A DNA stretch of 30,004 nucleotides from Welwitschia mirabilis. Lineage: Eukaryota > Gnetophyta > Gnetopsida > Welwitschiales. The stretch is taken from NCBI GenBank assembly GCA_051453625.1, contig JBOZIK010000001.1, positions 103,807,074-103,837,077 on the forward strand, given 5' to 3'. The notes under the pieces were generated by a model. The model made no database searches. It had not been told where the DNA came from and saw only the letters and a list, made by a program, of their open reading frames with translations. This document shows, in pieces, positions 1 to 11,302 of the stretch. Numbering within the stretch: position 1 is the first letter of the stretch; each line of letters begins with the position of its first letter. A program made the position numbers and the translations under genes.

Positions 1-111
1 AACCTATCTGGAAACATCCAACGAAGAAACCAAACATTTTGCTTTCAGATTTTAGTGAAAGTACTATGATTTTTTGAAGATCGTAGATCCAACAACTCAA
101 GCTAGTGCATT

Positions 112-243
112 CTAAATTGGTCATGAGGATAAACCCTAAATGATCACAGATAAATCCTTTTATCCACAAAAATCAAAAACCTAGTTTCCAAATTAGTAAA
201 TTTGTCAACTAGCCATTTGCTAAATTGGTTATGAGGATATACC
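112..243. repeat. 24-bp direct repeat pair in AT-rich sequence
   Basis: The word starting ctaaattggt occurs at 112-135 and again at 220-243 with two mismatches, 108 bases apart. The rest of 1-420 is AT-rich and shows no gene or RNA that I can recognise. The repeat is too short to assign to a family. Confidence 0.6.
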
Positions 244-433
244 ATTAATCCAAATTAAGTGATACGAGATTCAAAGAGTGTATTTCCTAAGCGATACTGG
301 TATTCCACAAACCACTTTTTAAAAACCAATTTACTAAAAATGCAGCTCTTTTCAACTCATGCATATATTTAACTGTAACATAAAAGTACTTAAATTTGAT
401 ATATTTTTTCCCCTCATTTCTGTGTTTTATCAG

Positions 434-792
434 AAGGAATGGGTAGTGTGTTGAATATTCCACAAAAGCTTAAGCAAAAGCGTCCCAGAGTTATTAAATA
501 TGAGAAATTTGAAGATGGATGAAAGCTACTGGGGATCTGCAGCATCACTGCCCCTCTTTTGGAACCCCCCATGGCAAGCAACATCCAAAGCAATGAAGAT
601 AAACTCAACAGTAATTCTGGAGGAATTCCCTGGCAATCTAACTGCGGTAACCATAATCTGGGGAAAATTCCTTGGCAGTCCAACTCTCATACTTTGATGA
701 GGACTTTGCTTGGGCAAACCATGGATGTCCAAAACCAGAATAACATTCCAATCAAGTGGCCTAAAGATAGTGATAACAATCAAGCAATCTAA
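434..792 (+). pseudogene. Unrecognised exon-like coding block, one in-frame stop
   Basis: A U-rich tract ending in ttttatcag (to 433) looks like a plant 3' splice site. From there one frame stays open to a TAA at 790-792 except for a single TGA at 520-522. The translation starts with a basic stretch (KLKQKRPRVIKYEKFEDG), then is rich in Asn, Ser and Gln and holds two related words, GGIPWQSN and GKIPWQSN (about 614-685). After 792 the coding look continues in another frame to about 890, with a basic SNPRKKRH word, which suggests a frameshift. Base composition is clearly less AT-rich than the flanks. I do not recognise the protein. It could be an exon of a decayed host gene or part of a transposon. 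Several other frames are also open here, so the frame choice is an inference. Confidence 0.35.
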
Positions 793-1140
793 TCCAAGGA
801 AAAAGAGGCACACAGATCTTGCTACCGGTAATGACCGTTCTGAGGGAAAAGCTTGCTCTGTAGAAAAGAAGAAAATATTTTTAAGAATTGCCTGCTGCTG
901 CTACTCCTCTCGTATGGCACATTCCCCATGCCATACCTTTCCTGTTCAGTAATCATCGATGTAACTGAGGCCCAATGTTGCCCTATTCCTTACAGAAATG
1001 ATATCTGTTTCAGAACGCTTTGAAAAAATGGATCTCTAGTATCTAGCATAGAATGGAGGATGAATGTTGCAAAACAATCTCTGCAAATAATTTCAAAGGA
1101 TTCTTTCCAGAAGACAAAAGGCGTAGAGTTTGCTGTCAAA
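793..1140. other. Continuation of the less AT-rich block, no clear gene
   Basis: The sequence stays complex and relatively GC-rich. A frame read from 710 stays open to a stop at 950-952 and may carry the shifted continuation of the upstream coding block. Beyond 952 I see no persuasive frame, RNA or repeat. Confidence 0.3.
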
Positions 1141-1213
1141 GGGATGAATCATACCATGCGCCATGAGGTGGACAGGGCATGGACGGGATGAATCATAGCA
1201 TAGGCCATGAGGT
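1141..1213 (+). repeat. 44-bp tandem repeat abutting an assembly gap
   Basis: A 29-base word beginning gggatgaatcata and ending ccatgaggt occurs at 1141-1169 and 1185-1213 with three mismatches, giving a 44-base period. The second copy ends exactly at the 10-N gap, so the array may be longer and collapsed in the assembly. Confidence 0.8.
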
Positions 1214-1223
1214 NNNNNNNNNN
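1214..1223. other. Assembly gap, 10 N
   Basis: A run of 10 N, a size often used as a placeholder. It interrupts a tandem repeat. Confidence 0.95.
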
Positions 1224-1501
1224 ACTCCAAGGCGCATATACCCCTTTGAGCAACGCCAGTCCTCGATCTCCAATGACCCAAGTGAGAACATGCCTTAGTC
1301 GCTGTTTCACAGATTCCATTTCACCCCACTCGCATGTCACTGTCATTCTCATGAGTTACCCTCATTATCATATAATATATTCAAATAAAAGTAAATAAAT
1401 GACGAAAACGATGAAAACAACGGAAACAAGAATGAAAATGAAGGGGAGGACTGCATAACGTATCAATCATGAATCCAGGAAGCATGTGCTCAACCACATA
1501 A
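1224..1501. other. Complex non-repetitive sequence, no assigned gene
   Basis: A moderately GC-rich block from 1224 to about 1350 translates openly on the minus strand (a word such as VKQRLRHVLTWVIGDRG), interrupted by the 10-N gap. I cannot assign it to a family. The remainder, to 1501, is purine-rich and unremarkable. Confidence 0.25.
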
Positions 1502-1601
1502 NNNNNNNNNNNNNNNNNNNNNNNNNNNNNNNNNNNNNNNNNNNNNNNNNNNNNNNNNNNNNNNNNNNNNNNNNNNNNNNNNNNNNNNNNNNNNNNNNNN
1601 N
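1502..1601. other. Assembly gap, 100 N
   Basis: Exactly 100 N, probably a gap of unknown true length. Confidence 0.95.
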
Positions 1602-2640
1602 TTTCCTTTAATGTGAATTTCATAGTAAGGATGTCATAAACTCCAAGTCTAATCATTATAACTCCAAAATTAATCAATGTCTTAAAGGGCCAAAAACTAA
1701 ACTAGTTTTCATTTCAATTAGCTCTTCACTAATATGATTGTCATCATTTTCCTTGTTAAAATTCAAAATTTTTTAATCATAGATTCATATTTTAGATCTA
1801 TTTTAGTCACATGAAATCAATTTAAATACAGTTTCAAGAGGATTTTTATAACTCAATTCAATAGTTTTTATCATATTCTTCATCAATTTTTTCAAACAAA
1901 TTAATCTTGCAAGTGATTTTATTATCTTAATTTCCAATTTATATAGAAGTTTAGATCTAATCAAATTAAATAAACTCTTCTTCAATTTAGATTAAATTAT
2001 TCTCAATGTTAATTCAGTCTCAATTTGCAATTCTTCCATTTCCAAAATGATTTTGTTGACTTATAGTTTGTTTAAATTTACATGAGAATTAAATTGAATT
2101 CACTATCCTCCACATACTATTAAATATGAATTTAATTATAATTTAATATTTATTTATTTTGTTTCAACTCATAGAAAAAATACTAATTTAAGTTTTAGCT
2201 ATCATGCTTAATGCATGAAGAGGATGTTCCAACTAGAAGTATGATAACAAACAAATTTAACTTCAAAACTATCCGATGACTTGCCTTTTGAAGACAACTC
2301 TATGTCGTTTTTCAACATGAACAAATTGACAAAGCAGAAGCTGTAAATTCCAACTTCTATAAATTTTTTTTCCATAGTTAATTATATGAACTAGACTATG
2401 TCAGAGGTTCTATGGGATTGGTACCATTTGTAAGAAAAATCTTTGTATAAGCACATCTCTCTAGGAATTTGGCATTGTCATGATAACTGGCAAAACTTGA
2501 AATGATACACAACATAAAGATTTTCATAACTACAACTATCATTGTTTAGAAGAATAAATGACACAATACCTAATGCTGCAATAAGTGATAGCCTCCCCCA
2601 CAAGGCTAGCATATTCTAAGAATCAACTTCACTAAAGACA
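1602..2640. other. AT-rich intergenic sequence
   Basis: Very AT-rich sequence with stops in all frames. I see no gene, RNA, repeat array or transposon terminus in it. Confidence 0.5.
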
Positions 2641-2643
2641 TCC

Positions 2644-2976
2644 TTGTATTTTAGTGTAGGAGAAGCCCTTCTAAATATGCCTTATTTTCTTACAATATTA
2701 AGCATCTTGGACATTTCTTTTTCCATTGTTTACTTTCACCATAAAAAACATATATTGCTTGGTGACGTCACCAACTTATCTGAACACTTGAGCAATAAAT
2801 GTAGGAGAGTCAACATCCCATTCTCAATAGACATCTTCACTCTTACATATATTATAGAAAGTTTAGAGGCAAAACCTTTTAAAAAGATAGAAAACTTGAG
2901 CTTAAATATACTTACAAAACATCCTCTTCACATGACATTAATGCTTATTTTATTTCAACTAAAATGTTCAACATGA
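2644..2976 (+). other. Unassigned 110-codon open frame, both strands open
   Basis: The plus strand is open for 110 codons, which is long for such AT-rich DNA. The product would be hydrophobic at first and then mixed, with no motif I know. The opposite strand is also fairly open between about 2510 and 2960 and reads with few stops (for example ASPTLKYKDVFSEVDS at about 2600-2655). So it is unclear which strand, if either, once coded. No splice pattern or neighbour helps. I would not annotate a functional gene here. Confidence 0.2.
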
Positions 2977-4388
2977 GAGAAGAGACTACTAACTAAAACA
3001 ACAATAATAATATGTTTAGATTCACAAATCTGTAATAATAACTGAATACAAACTACATTGTTTCAATTTCAACTATAGCCAAATAAATGAGTTATATTAA
3101 TTATATGAGGTTAAGTATTTATTCTAGCAAGTTATTTGTTACCCACATTTACCATCACCATATTGTATTCCTGATTTCCGAACCAATGTCAAATTTGAAA
3201 TAGCATATACTTTGTCTGTTCCATAAGCTTATTCTCCATCAATAATCTATTGCATGATAACTTGTTCTGTGGAATATAGTTCTTTAGTAGTCTATAACGC
3301 TCTCACAGAAAAGCTACTTATTAAATTTTAGTTATTTTTCTAAATCATTTTAAGGTAATCATTTATCAGATTTTCCTATTCTCATTTTTCCAATTTTCTA
3401 TACAATTAATGGTTGCATTTGGTTGCATATTTTATCTCACATTCATGGTACAGAATACTAATATTGCTCTTCTAATTTTACAATACATTTCAATCAAAAA
3501 ATTATTGCCATGTTGTTACCCAAAATAGCTTTCTATTGGCTATCCATTTTACCCCCAACAATAATTGATTGTTTGTCCACTTCACCCTAACAAAGGAGCT
3601 ATTTTCCATCTTTCTTGCCACTGTTACTTAAGACATATTTATTTTTTATTCAAAACCAGTGTTCCTTAGCTGTCCTTTTCTTCATTATAGTCCATCACAA
3701 GCCATAAGAATATTTGTTCTCTAACACAATATAGAAGTAAAACAGGAAATATCTTTTTATCATCTAAGTGTTTTTAGTATGATAGAGGAATTGTAAATTG
3801 TTTTCTTCTATAGGAAAACATTAGCATATTCCATTCCTACTAGCATGAACATAACCAAATATTTTTGATGGATTTTCTTGCCTCTCCTTTTCTTCTATGT
3901 TAAATGACACGAATCACAAAAATACTTGTTTTACAATAGAAAATAAATTAAAAATAAAAAACATTTAACACATCTCCTTATTTACTATATGTTAATTGGA
4001 CTATGATCCATGACCTTCAGCAACAAATCTTAAAAACCAACTCCCCTTATTTGCCCATATCTTATATATTGGTTAACATCCAGTTCTGAAGGCAAATGTC
4101 TGAAAGAATCTATTAATATCAATAAATTACTATCAACACTTGGGTAATTCCTTAATTTTTAAATAACATGCATTATCTTTTATCATTTATATCTTAATGA
4201 TAACAAAAATCTCATAGACTAATTGTTATGGTTTTGGTCATCTTAGTAATTATGATATTAGAAAAATAAACATGCAAATTTCAACTAGAATTACTTGAGG
4301 CAAGGTAAGCATTTAATGCAATTATTTATTTATTTATGGAAGGGGTTAACCTAAGGGAAATGGTATTGCACTTGCTAGGTCGCTGGTT
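2977..4388. other. AT-rich intergenic sequence
   Basis: No coding frame, RNA or organised repeat is apparent to me. Composition is uniformly AT-rich with short homopolymer runs. Confidence 0.45.
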
Positions 4389-4660
4389 TCACTTAATGCT
4401 ATTATGCCTTGATATCCATTTGATAGTGATTGTTATGTATTTAATACATTGCGTCTTTTGAATCATTCCTCTTTGAATTTTATAAGGTAATTCAGATATA
4501 ACCATTTGCAAATTGCTTGGCTCTTGAGGTTTCACCAAACATCTAGTATTTTTGGTGCTTAGAAAATTATGAAGCATTACGGTTTAGCAAACAATTAGTT
4601 CATTTTCAAGAAAGCTAGCTAATCAAATGACAAGGGCAAGCTCCGAGACACATGAAAAGT
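4389..4660 (-). pseudogene. Weak coding-like relic, minus strand
   Basis: Reading the minus strand from about 4660 down to 4389 gives roughly 90 codons with two internal stops, including an uninterrupted 62-codon run with ordinary-looking composition (for example LVKPQEPSNLQMVISELPYK). No family is recognised. It lies on the same strand as the larger decayed gene at 5983-8345 and could be a downstream exon of it, but I have no direct link. Chance cannot be excluded. Confidence 0.2.
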
Positions 4661-5863
4661 ACATTATTGTGTACCTTCATTTTGAAGAGGTGTTTATTTT
4701 TTATTGCATCTTAGTTATCTTATTCAGATTTGGTTTATGTGTTTCTTTTGCATTTATTTTTAAGTTTCTCTTTTAATATTAGTTATTTTTTGATAGTTTT
4801 GTAGGACATGGCAGCCTTTTCTTGTTGTGTTTATGATGGAGGTGAACAGGAATAACTGGAGATGAATGTTGCATGAGAATAAGGCTGGAAGGATAAATTC
4901 AATAGAAAGGAATGGATCATAAGGCCTGGGATCTATAGACTTGAAGAAAAGTCCTTCTCACTTCCCTAGAGGTATGATTTATGTTTATTTGAGCAAAGAG
5001 TTGATCCATATAACAGAAATGATATCCAGTTTTTTATATTTTAGTTTCTTTTTCATTTGAAAAATTTAAGACACATAAAACATGAGAAATTTGGTATTGA
5101 ACATTATAGAAGCAATATTTATCTCTAGTCTAAGACTCAAAAAAAGGGCTTTCAAAGAATATAATTAAAGGTTTGATCTGTCTTGTATGTTATGTGAGAG
5201 GATGTGAATTATTGAAAATGTATGTTCTAGTTATAGATGAGAAACCAATGGACATAGAGTTACTAAACCGATATAGAGAAGTTAAAAGGCATGGCTAGAA
5301 GAATTTTTAAGTTCTTAATGCAAGGAAAAATAATATTTGTTGGTGAGATATTAAAGTGAAATATATTATTTCCATAGCATTGTATATTATTTTATATGCA
5401 TTTTTGAATGTGTGGCACACCTTCGTAATGGCTTTTAATTTTCTTCTTCTTAAGATGCAATACATGCCCATTTTTCCTTATTAAAATTGCTTGTGTTTAA
5501 ATAGGTCTTATAGAAGCCATCATGATGAAACATCACTGTAGCGTAAAGATAATTCTGATGTCTATGATTCTTTCTTCTCAAAACCTTACATGTGAAATAC
5601 CTTATGCTTTATGTGTGTCTTCTAGAAAAGATGAATAATTTTTTTAGTAGATAGCTTATTGACAAGTCTTAAATATCTATTCTTATAGACGGTCCTTATT
5701 GGAATTAGAAATAATCAACATTTTATATGCTTGATCATAAAGAGAGATGGTTATTTTTCATTAGAGAAAATTCACTGTGCTATAAAATCATGATTAAATA
5801 ATTATTTCCTTTTTGTAACTAGTTTATTGCTATCTATAAAAATGCCAACATAATTGGCTATGG
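4661..5863. other. AT-rich intergenic sequence
   Basis: No gene, RNA or repeat array seen. If the minus-strand relic upstream had further introns, they would fall here. Confidence 0.4.
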
Positions 5864-5881
5864 TTTTTTTTTTTTTTTTTT
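5864..5881 (+). repeat. 18-base T homopolymer
   Basis: An uninterrupted T run. On the minus strand it is an A run of the kind that can mark an old retroposition tail, but no retroposed body ends here. Such tracts are common in AT-rich plant DNA. Confidence 0.9.
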
Positions 5882-5982
5882 ATGTTTTCTAGTTTTGAAG
5901 AGTTAATTTATGGGAAATCATTTTGCACTCATTAAGATTATTGATTAACTTTGTTGGATGAAAATCCAAGGCATTTGCTTAC

Positions 5983-7165
5983 CAATATCCAATTCATTTG
6001 ATCCATTGTTGAGATTTTTCATGTTAAATCTCTGTTACCTTATATGTTTTCATGCTTATGGATATGGTTTCCCTAATGTATTTCCCTTTCATAACCTCCT
6101 TAAATTATATTTCATAGCTACTTAGTTGAGAACCACATTTTGACTCATGGATACTATTTTGGTTAGAAGATTGTTATGGTTCCTTTAAAGATAGATAAGT
6201 TGAAGTAGTTTTCAACTTATCTAAATTTTGCACATTTCCTACTTTCATTCTAGATATGTCATGAATAAGTGGGTTACATCCATATGATTGCTTCATATGG
6301 GTGTCAATGAGACCATCTTCGAATATCCTGCTATCTTCTTTTGTAATAGAAAATGCTAGAACATCCTAGTTAATAAGAGAATAATTCCTTTATTCCATTA
6401 CTTCTTCTTTAAACAGAGAAGCAATATCCTCACTATCATCTAGCTTGAACTCTAAAGCACTATCTTTGATATGATTTTCTATAGCAAGTGCAGTCCTTGG
6501 AACAATTGTGTTGGCATAGCTAAATCCACTTTCTCTCTTCTCTAGCTCAACTTGTTTGTAGTTTCCAGACTTTTGGAAACACATATTTCTGAAATTTTCA
6601 CTATGCGGTATATTGTTTGATCCACTATTCTATTGTTTCTCCATTTCTAACTTTACTTAAATAAATCCATTCTATAAGTCAAGCAAATCAATTTCTACTT
6701 TAGTGTTGCCCAATAAAATCCTAGAAAGATGAATTTTATTACACTTTTATGCTACTTTGAACCTCAAATTTTATTTTAAATTTTTAAGAAGACTCTTTCC
6801 TTCATTGTCTATGATTTCATGGCATTTAGCCTTATCTGATTGATAAAGTTTGATAAGTGGTTCTTGCAAAATCTTCCAAATACTAAACATCATTTCTCCA
6901 TGATTTTTATATGGTGTATTCTCTAAAAATACTTTTGTAACTCTAGCAACAAATCATGATGATGAAACTGTAGGTTCCACTTTTATGAACTTAACACTAT
7001 CCCCTTTGCGATCCTTTTGAGATGAAAAGGAATTAGGAAAAAATTCCTTAGTATTCAACAAGTTTGAAATTTATAACCTTAAATTTAGTGATATCCTAAG
7101 AATAGAATCTGACAAATTAAAACTTGTGGACTAAATTTTTTCAAGATTAGACTTAGTTGAATAGT
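5983..7165 (-). pseudogene. Decayed large exon of an unrecognised gene (block 3)
   Basis: On the minus strand a textbook plant acceptor (a T-rich tract ending ttttcactttgcag) ends at 7166. From 7165 down to 5983 a single frame runs for about 390 codons with no net indel, broken by 14 stops, 12 of them TAA or TAG. A donor-like TTG|gtaagc closes the block at 5983/5982. The translation has normal amino-acid balance and recognisable protein texture, such as KDRKGDSVKFIKVEPTVSSS and MMFSIWKILQEPLIKLYQ, and later an acidic stretch LEFKLDDSEDIASLFKEE. I know no domain like it. A frame preserved for over 1 kb in AT-rich DNA and bounded by splice-like sites argues for a former multi-exon host gene rather than a transposon. 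It is surely non-functional now. Confidence 0.6.
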
Positions 7166-7319
7166 CTGCAAAGTGAAAATAAAAAAAATAGATAGCTCTA
7201 TAAATTAAAACTCATGGAAATGAATGCATCGAATAGCAATTACTTCATATTACCTATAAATTTCATAGATATTATCTTTCATAAAGACATAGCATAGGAG
7301 TATTCATGTATAGACAGTG
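7166..7319 (-). other. Putative intron between relic blocks 2 and 3
   Basis: Sequence between the two coding-like blocks is more AT-rich, with stops in all minus-strand frames. It ends at the 3' splice-like site described for block 3. The donor side is not clear: no convincing GT site near 7300-7330 stands out. Confidence 0.4.
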
Positions 7320-8028
7320 CTTAGCCTCTTTGAATTCATGAGCTTGTACCTTCGAGTTCTCTTTTTGAAAAGTGTTTTGCATGCTTCTTACTTTATTTAT
7401 GTTTACACGTCATAATATCTGAAGATTTCTCCATTATCTCCTTAAAAGTGTAATCTCATCTTTGTTGTTCTTGAATTAGAGTGACTTTTATATTATCATC
7501 TTCTGCTAGATGTCTTGTTTCCTTTAAACCAAAAGTAAATGGACATTTCTGTAGATCTTTGTGTAAATTAGCATTAGTGAATTATAAGATCTTTTATTGC
7601 ATTTCCTATACTTCAAATCCACTACTTAAATAATGATGCACTTTCTGTACCACATTCCCAAGCTTTAGCTTTAGTTAAATGTAATTCCAGTGGTGTATGT
7701 TCTATATTTCTCATATGGATGACATTCCATAATTCTCAGGCACAGAAAAGGAATCACTTTTGTTAGAAATCAAAATATCATTCATCTACTATAACACCCG
7801 ACCTAACATAGTACACTATAGTACTCATGATATTAATTATCATTTTGAATCGCTTTCTGCTTAAATGTTGTCATCATTTTAAAAAGTCCCATTACTAAAC
7901 CCCTAGATGTCTAAAGATTATAGATGATTTCCTAGCATATTTGGATATTATTTATAGCCTTTCTACTTTCCAATATCATATTTTGTCATTTTGTCATTGC
8001 ATGCTAAGGCTAACCATTTTAAAAAAAA
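7320..8028 (-). pseudogene. Decayed coding block of the same gene (block 2)
   Basis: Reading minus from 8028 to about 7320, one frame holds for about 235 codons without net indels, though dotted with roughly 24 stops, most of them TAA or TAG. Between them the translation looks like real protein: MNDILISNKSDSFSVPENYG at 7785, then LKLKLGNVVQKVHHYLSSG and CPFTFGLKETRHLAEDD. Most stops sit where Gln would suit a Gln-rich, coiled or linker-like region, so CAA and CAG codons probably mutated. It lies upstream of block 3 on the same strand with an intron-sized spacer. The frame differs from block 1 by a shift at the T run around 8021-8028. No family recognised. Confidence 0.5.
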
Positions 8029-8345
8029 CCACTAAAATTAGATTTGGAAAGACAACCCTTACATATTCTTATTTACATGGATGGCAATGGAAAATCTCAT
8101 CTCATAGACATTCATCCTTTGAGAAATGAGTGTGAGTTAACTCGAATTTGTTTAATCCTCCACTTTTTGTGCTAAATGTCCAACCTACCATTCATTTGCG
8201 GGTGAGTATTCAACTCTGAAAATACTTGTTAAGGATCCTCTCAAAAGGTACTTGGCACTTTACTGGTGATTTCAACTATGTCCAACATAATGAAGAGTGT
8301 AATTTCACTTCTGAGAATAGACCGTTTATTCTTTCAGAAAAAGCC
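8029..8345 (-). pseudogene. Decayed coding block of the same gene (block 1)
   Basis: The minus strand from about 8345 to 8029 reads as about 100 codons in one frame with roughly seven stops. Conserved-looking words include SEITLFIMLDIVEITSKVPS, then NTHPQMNGRLDI, a basic HKKWRIKQIRVNSHSFLKG and a small Cys-containing ICKGCLSKSNFSGFF. The protein style suggests the N-terminal part of a nuclear or cytoskeletal protein, but that is only an impression. An alternative reading on the plus strand (TWHFTGDFNYVQHNEE, 8226-8345) superficially resembles a LINE endonuclease GDFN box. The minus reading is favoured because it extends in series with blocks 2 and 3. Confidence 0.45.
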
Positions 8346-9011
8346 ACATCTTATAAGGTAACATTTTTTAATCCCTTATATTTTGATAATATTAGTTTTA
8401 TTACTTCTACCTTTAATTTTATTTTTGTGATTGTTTTTATTTCATTATCTTTTCTTTAGTTGTTTATATTTCATTTTGCTTTAATTATTTTTATGCTATC
8501 AAGTATGTTTATTGCATTTGTCCATTCATTCTAGATTTTTTTTGCACATGTATAAGTGCAATAAAAAATGTGATACTAATGCCATCAAATGTTTCCTTGT
8601 TTTTTATAGTGCATTATTTTAAAACAGATGTTAAATTATTTTAAAAAAATAGATTACTTTTGTTGAAGGTAAATGTTGTTTAGAATTTTAGGGGAATTTG
8701 GAAGTCCAAAGAATTAGCACCATGGCCTTTTTCAAAAAATTATAGATTAAGTCTCATAGAATATTATAAAACATGGCAAAAGCCACCTTTTTATTTATGT
8801 TCGAATATGTTCAGTTGCATAAAACCTCAAGAACAAAATTAGTGCAGTTGTAATATTTTAGTATAACTGAAATGGAACCGATTTTGCAGATATGGAACAA
8901 GGCTAGTGTCTTTTTAATGCCAAAGAATAGTAAATCATGAAATCCATTGATCGTAATGGATTTATAAGTTTTTTTGTTAACCTTCTAATGCCTTTTGAGG
9001 TGTTTATTTGA
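8346..9011. other. AT-rich sequence, possibly LTR remnant
   Basis: No gene or RNA seen. Because a primer binding site lies at 9210, part of this stretch and the following foldback may be the remains of an LTR, but I cannot see the LTR start or a partner copy. Confidence 0.3.
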
Positions 9012-9099
9012 TAAAATGTCTTAAGGCATTTTTATTTAAACGACTTAAAACCCTTATGAGGGTTTTTAAATCGTTTTTAAGACCTTTTAAGGCATTTTA
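9012..9099. repeat. 88-bp imperfect inverted repeat (foldback)
   Basis: The inner arms aaacgacttaaaaccct and agggtttttaaatcgttt are complementary with one mismatch and one extra base, around a centre near 9056. The outer arms taaaatgtcttaa and ttaaggcatttta pair with one mismatch. The middle of each arm pairs less well. This is a hairpin of MITE or short foldback type. I see no obvious target-site duplication, so the element type is unsettled. A small-RNA precursor is possible but nothing supports it. Confidence 0.7.
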
Positions 9100-9209
9100 G
9101 AATAGCCGTGAAAGCCTCTATTTATTAGTCCCTTCTCCATTATCACGTATCATCCTTTGACTAATGTGATGCTTTTGACTGATTGTGATTCTAGGTGCAT
9201 GACATTAGA

Positions 9210-9221
9210 TGGCATCAGAGC
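9210..9221 (+). other. Retrotransposon primer binding site (tRNA-iMet type)
   Basis: The word tggcatcagagc matches the plant LTR-retrotransposon primer binding site (consensus TGGTATCAGAGC, complementary to the 3' end of initiator tRNA-Met) at 11 of 12 positions. It follows sequence ending gcatgaca a few bases upstream, a plausible LTR 3' end. The internal region after it has no readable gag, so this is an eroded element. Confidence 0.6.
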
Positions 9222-10370
9222 CTTTTAAGTCATTAGTACTTTGGAAATTTTCATTCTAGAGGCTATACTTTATACATTTATAGTAATTTTTTAGTCTAGT
9301 TTAATGAATTCATATATTGTAAGGTTAAAGGGATAAAATTAGAGTAAGTTCTATTTTTTTATTTTTGGTAGTTATTTGTGAAACTACCTGTGGCACTACA
9401 ACACCGATTTTAAGAGTAAAATGGAATTACAACACCATGTAATAGTTATTTATGAAACTATAAAAATAGATTATAATGTAAATATTAAAGGAATTAGGAT
9501 TTATCCATATTAATACTATGAAGAAAGAAAAGCAAACATACCCTCATAAATAAGCAAGTTGTAATACTAATATAACTTTATAATCTTTAACTATTTTACT
9601 AACCTATGTAAGTCTTAACTCTTATTATCCTAAATTAACCTACTCTAAAACTAAATAAAAGTACATGGGTTTTATGGAGGGTTAAGAAATTCTAGAAAAG
9701 TGGCTTTAGATGGCATGAAAACTTTCTATGAACTTATCTATTAATTTTGAATTCTTTTTGATCAATGGATCCAAGATTGTAATAGTCTCATGTGGAATAA
9801 TTTATTAAAATGTTAAAGGTTTATTTCATTTAGCTACTAATTTACTAGGAAATAGATCTGTTCTTAAATTATATAATAAATCTCATCTCTAGAATTAAAG
9901 AATTTTCTAATGATATGAAAATCATGGTATTTTAGTTATCATTTCTTTTTGAACACAGTGGTTCCCATAGGCATTATTTCTAATTTTTTCAAGTTCATTA
10001 AGTTTAATTTATTTAAATTATAAATCTTTATTAAGGTTATGTTAGGCTATCTAATTATCTCAAAAGCTTTATTTTCTCTTTTAATAAAAAATTAATATGC
10101 TTATTCAAAAGAAAACCTATAAGAAAATAAAACTAGTAAGCCTAGAGAGCATTATTGAGATGGAGCAAGTAGTCTTTTCAATTAGAATTCACTACATTCT
10201 ACAAAATCCTTTGAATTATAATAGGAAAATTCTACTTAGCCATTGGTTTATTGATGTTATAGAGTTGTAATTTTATAGAGGATACCACATTTGCTCATAG
10301 GGTTCTTGATTATTGTATCACAAAATAGTTTTTTCATTACTAAAGGGATTTAGAATGTTTAAAGTAAGTT

Positions 10371-10430
10371 AAAATATGCTATTTTAAAAATGTAACAACT
10401 ACTTTAGCTAAAATATGCTATTTTAAAAAT
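10371..10430 (+). repeat. Exact 21-bp direct repeat, period 39
   Basis: The word from aaaatatgct to attttaaaaat occurs identically at 10371-10391 and 10410-10430. It is a local tandem duplication in AT-rich DNA with no assigned function. Confidence 0.85.
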
Positions 10431-11287
10431 TTAAGAACCATTTTAGCATTATCTATTCTAGTTGGAATAGTTCACATCATTTAATAACATAACCAACATA
10501 AGCCAATGTGTAGGCATAACCAAAGATAAAGAAACGTTTTGAACAAAATTAACACTCCATGTATTAAATGGTCTAACTTCGAGAACAACTGAGATCAATG
10601 TTATATTTCTCTTTATAATACTTCTTAATATCAATATTTTCCATAAGATTTTTAATATTCAGAAATATTTTTCAAAAGAGTTCAGTAATATAATGTGGAT
10701 GTAAAGTCTTATGAGATGTTCTCTTTATAGAAAGTGATTACAAACTCTATTATATGTAAATTTTAATACTTTTAAATTTTAAATTTTAAAATGAATCTAT
10801 AAATGATTTGATTTGAAGAGTACTTAAACAAGTAAGGATAATCCAAAAATACATATTTACCTCATGCAAGCAATGAGTCTTACCTTGAGTATTTCAATCA
10901 TTAGGCAACTTATGTTTAAAAAGATAGTAATATTAGTTATCACTTCCCAATTTTTCAAGATTTTAAAACATAGCACAAAATTATCTAAATATTATAATAA
11001 AGACAAATAAATAATATAGTGTGAGTTAATATATTATAGGCTAAACGCTTTATTCCAAATATGTATAGGTGATGAAATTTTATCTTGATGTTATTTCTTG
11101 GAATTTATTTCCAAATTTCTCATCTGGATTAAATAGCAATAATTACTATTATGTTTCCATCTTCTTATTATGGCAAAATAGAGGCATGCTTTTGAAATTT
11201 TGGAATTTCTTTCTGAATCATTTATTTGAGTTAAATTAATGATTATTTTAGAATTTTAAAAGATTATATTACCATTGGACTAACTTC

Positions 11288-11302
11288 TTTTTTTTTTTTT
11301 TT
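11288..11302 (+). repeat. 15-base T homopolymer
   Basis: A simple T run preceded by cttc. No associated feature. Confidence 0.9.

Noticed and set aside
5864-5881. Poly-T as the tail of a processed pseudogene on the minus strand
   Set aside because: On the minus strand it would be an A tail shortly after the relic at 5983, but that relic is flanked by intron-like splice sites, which argues against retroposition.
8226-8459. Plus-strand frame with a TWHFTGDFN word resembling a LINE endonuclease box
   Set aside because: No further endonuclease or RT motifs follow, and the opposite strand reads as part of a longer consistent gene relic.
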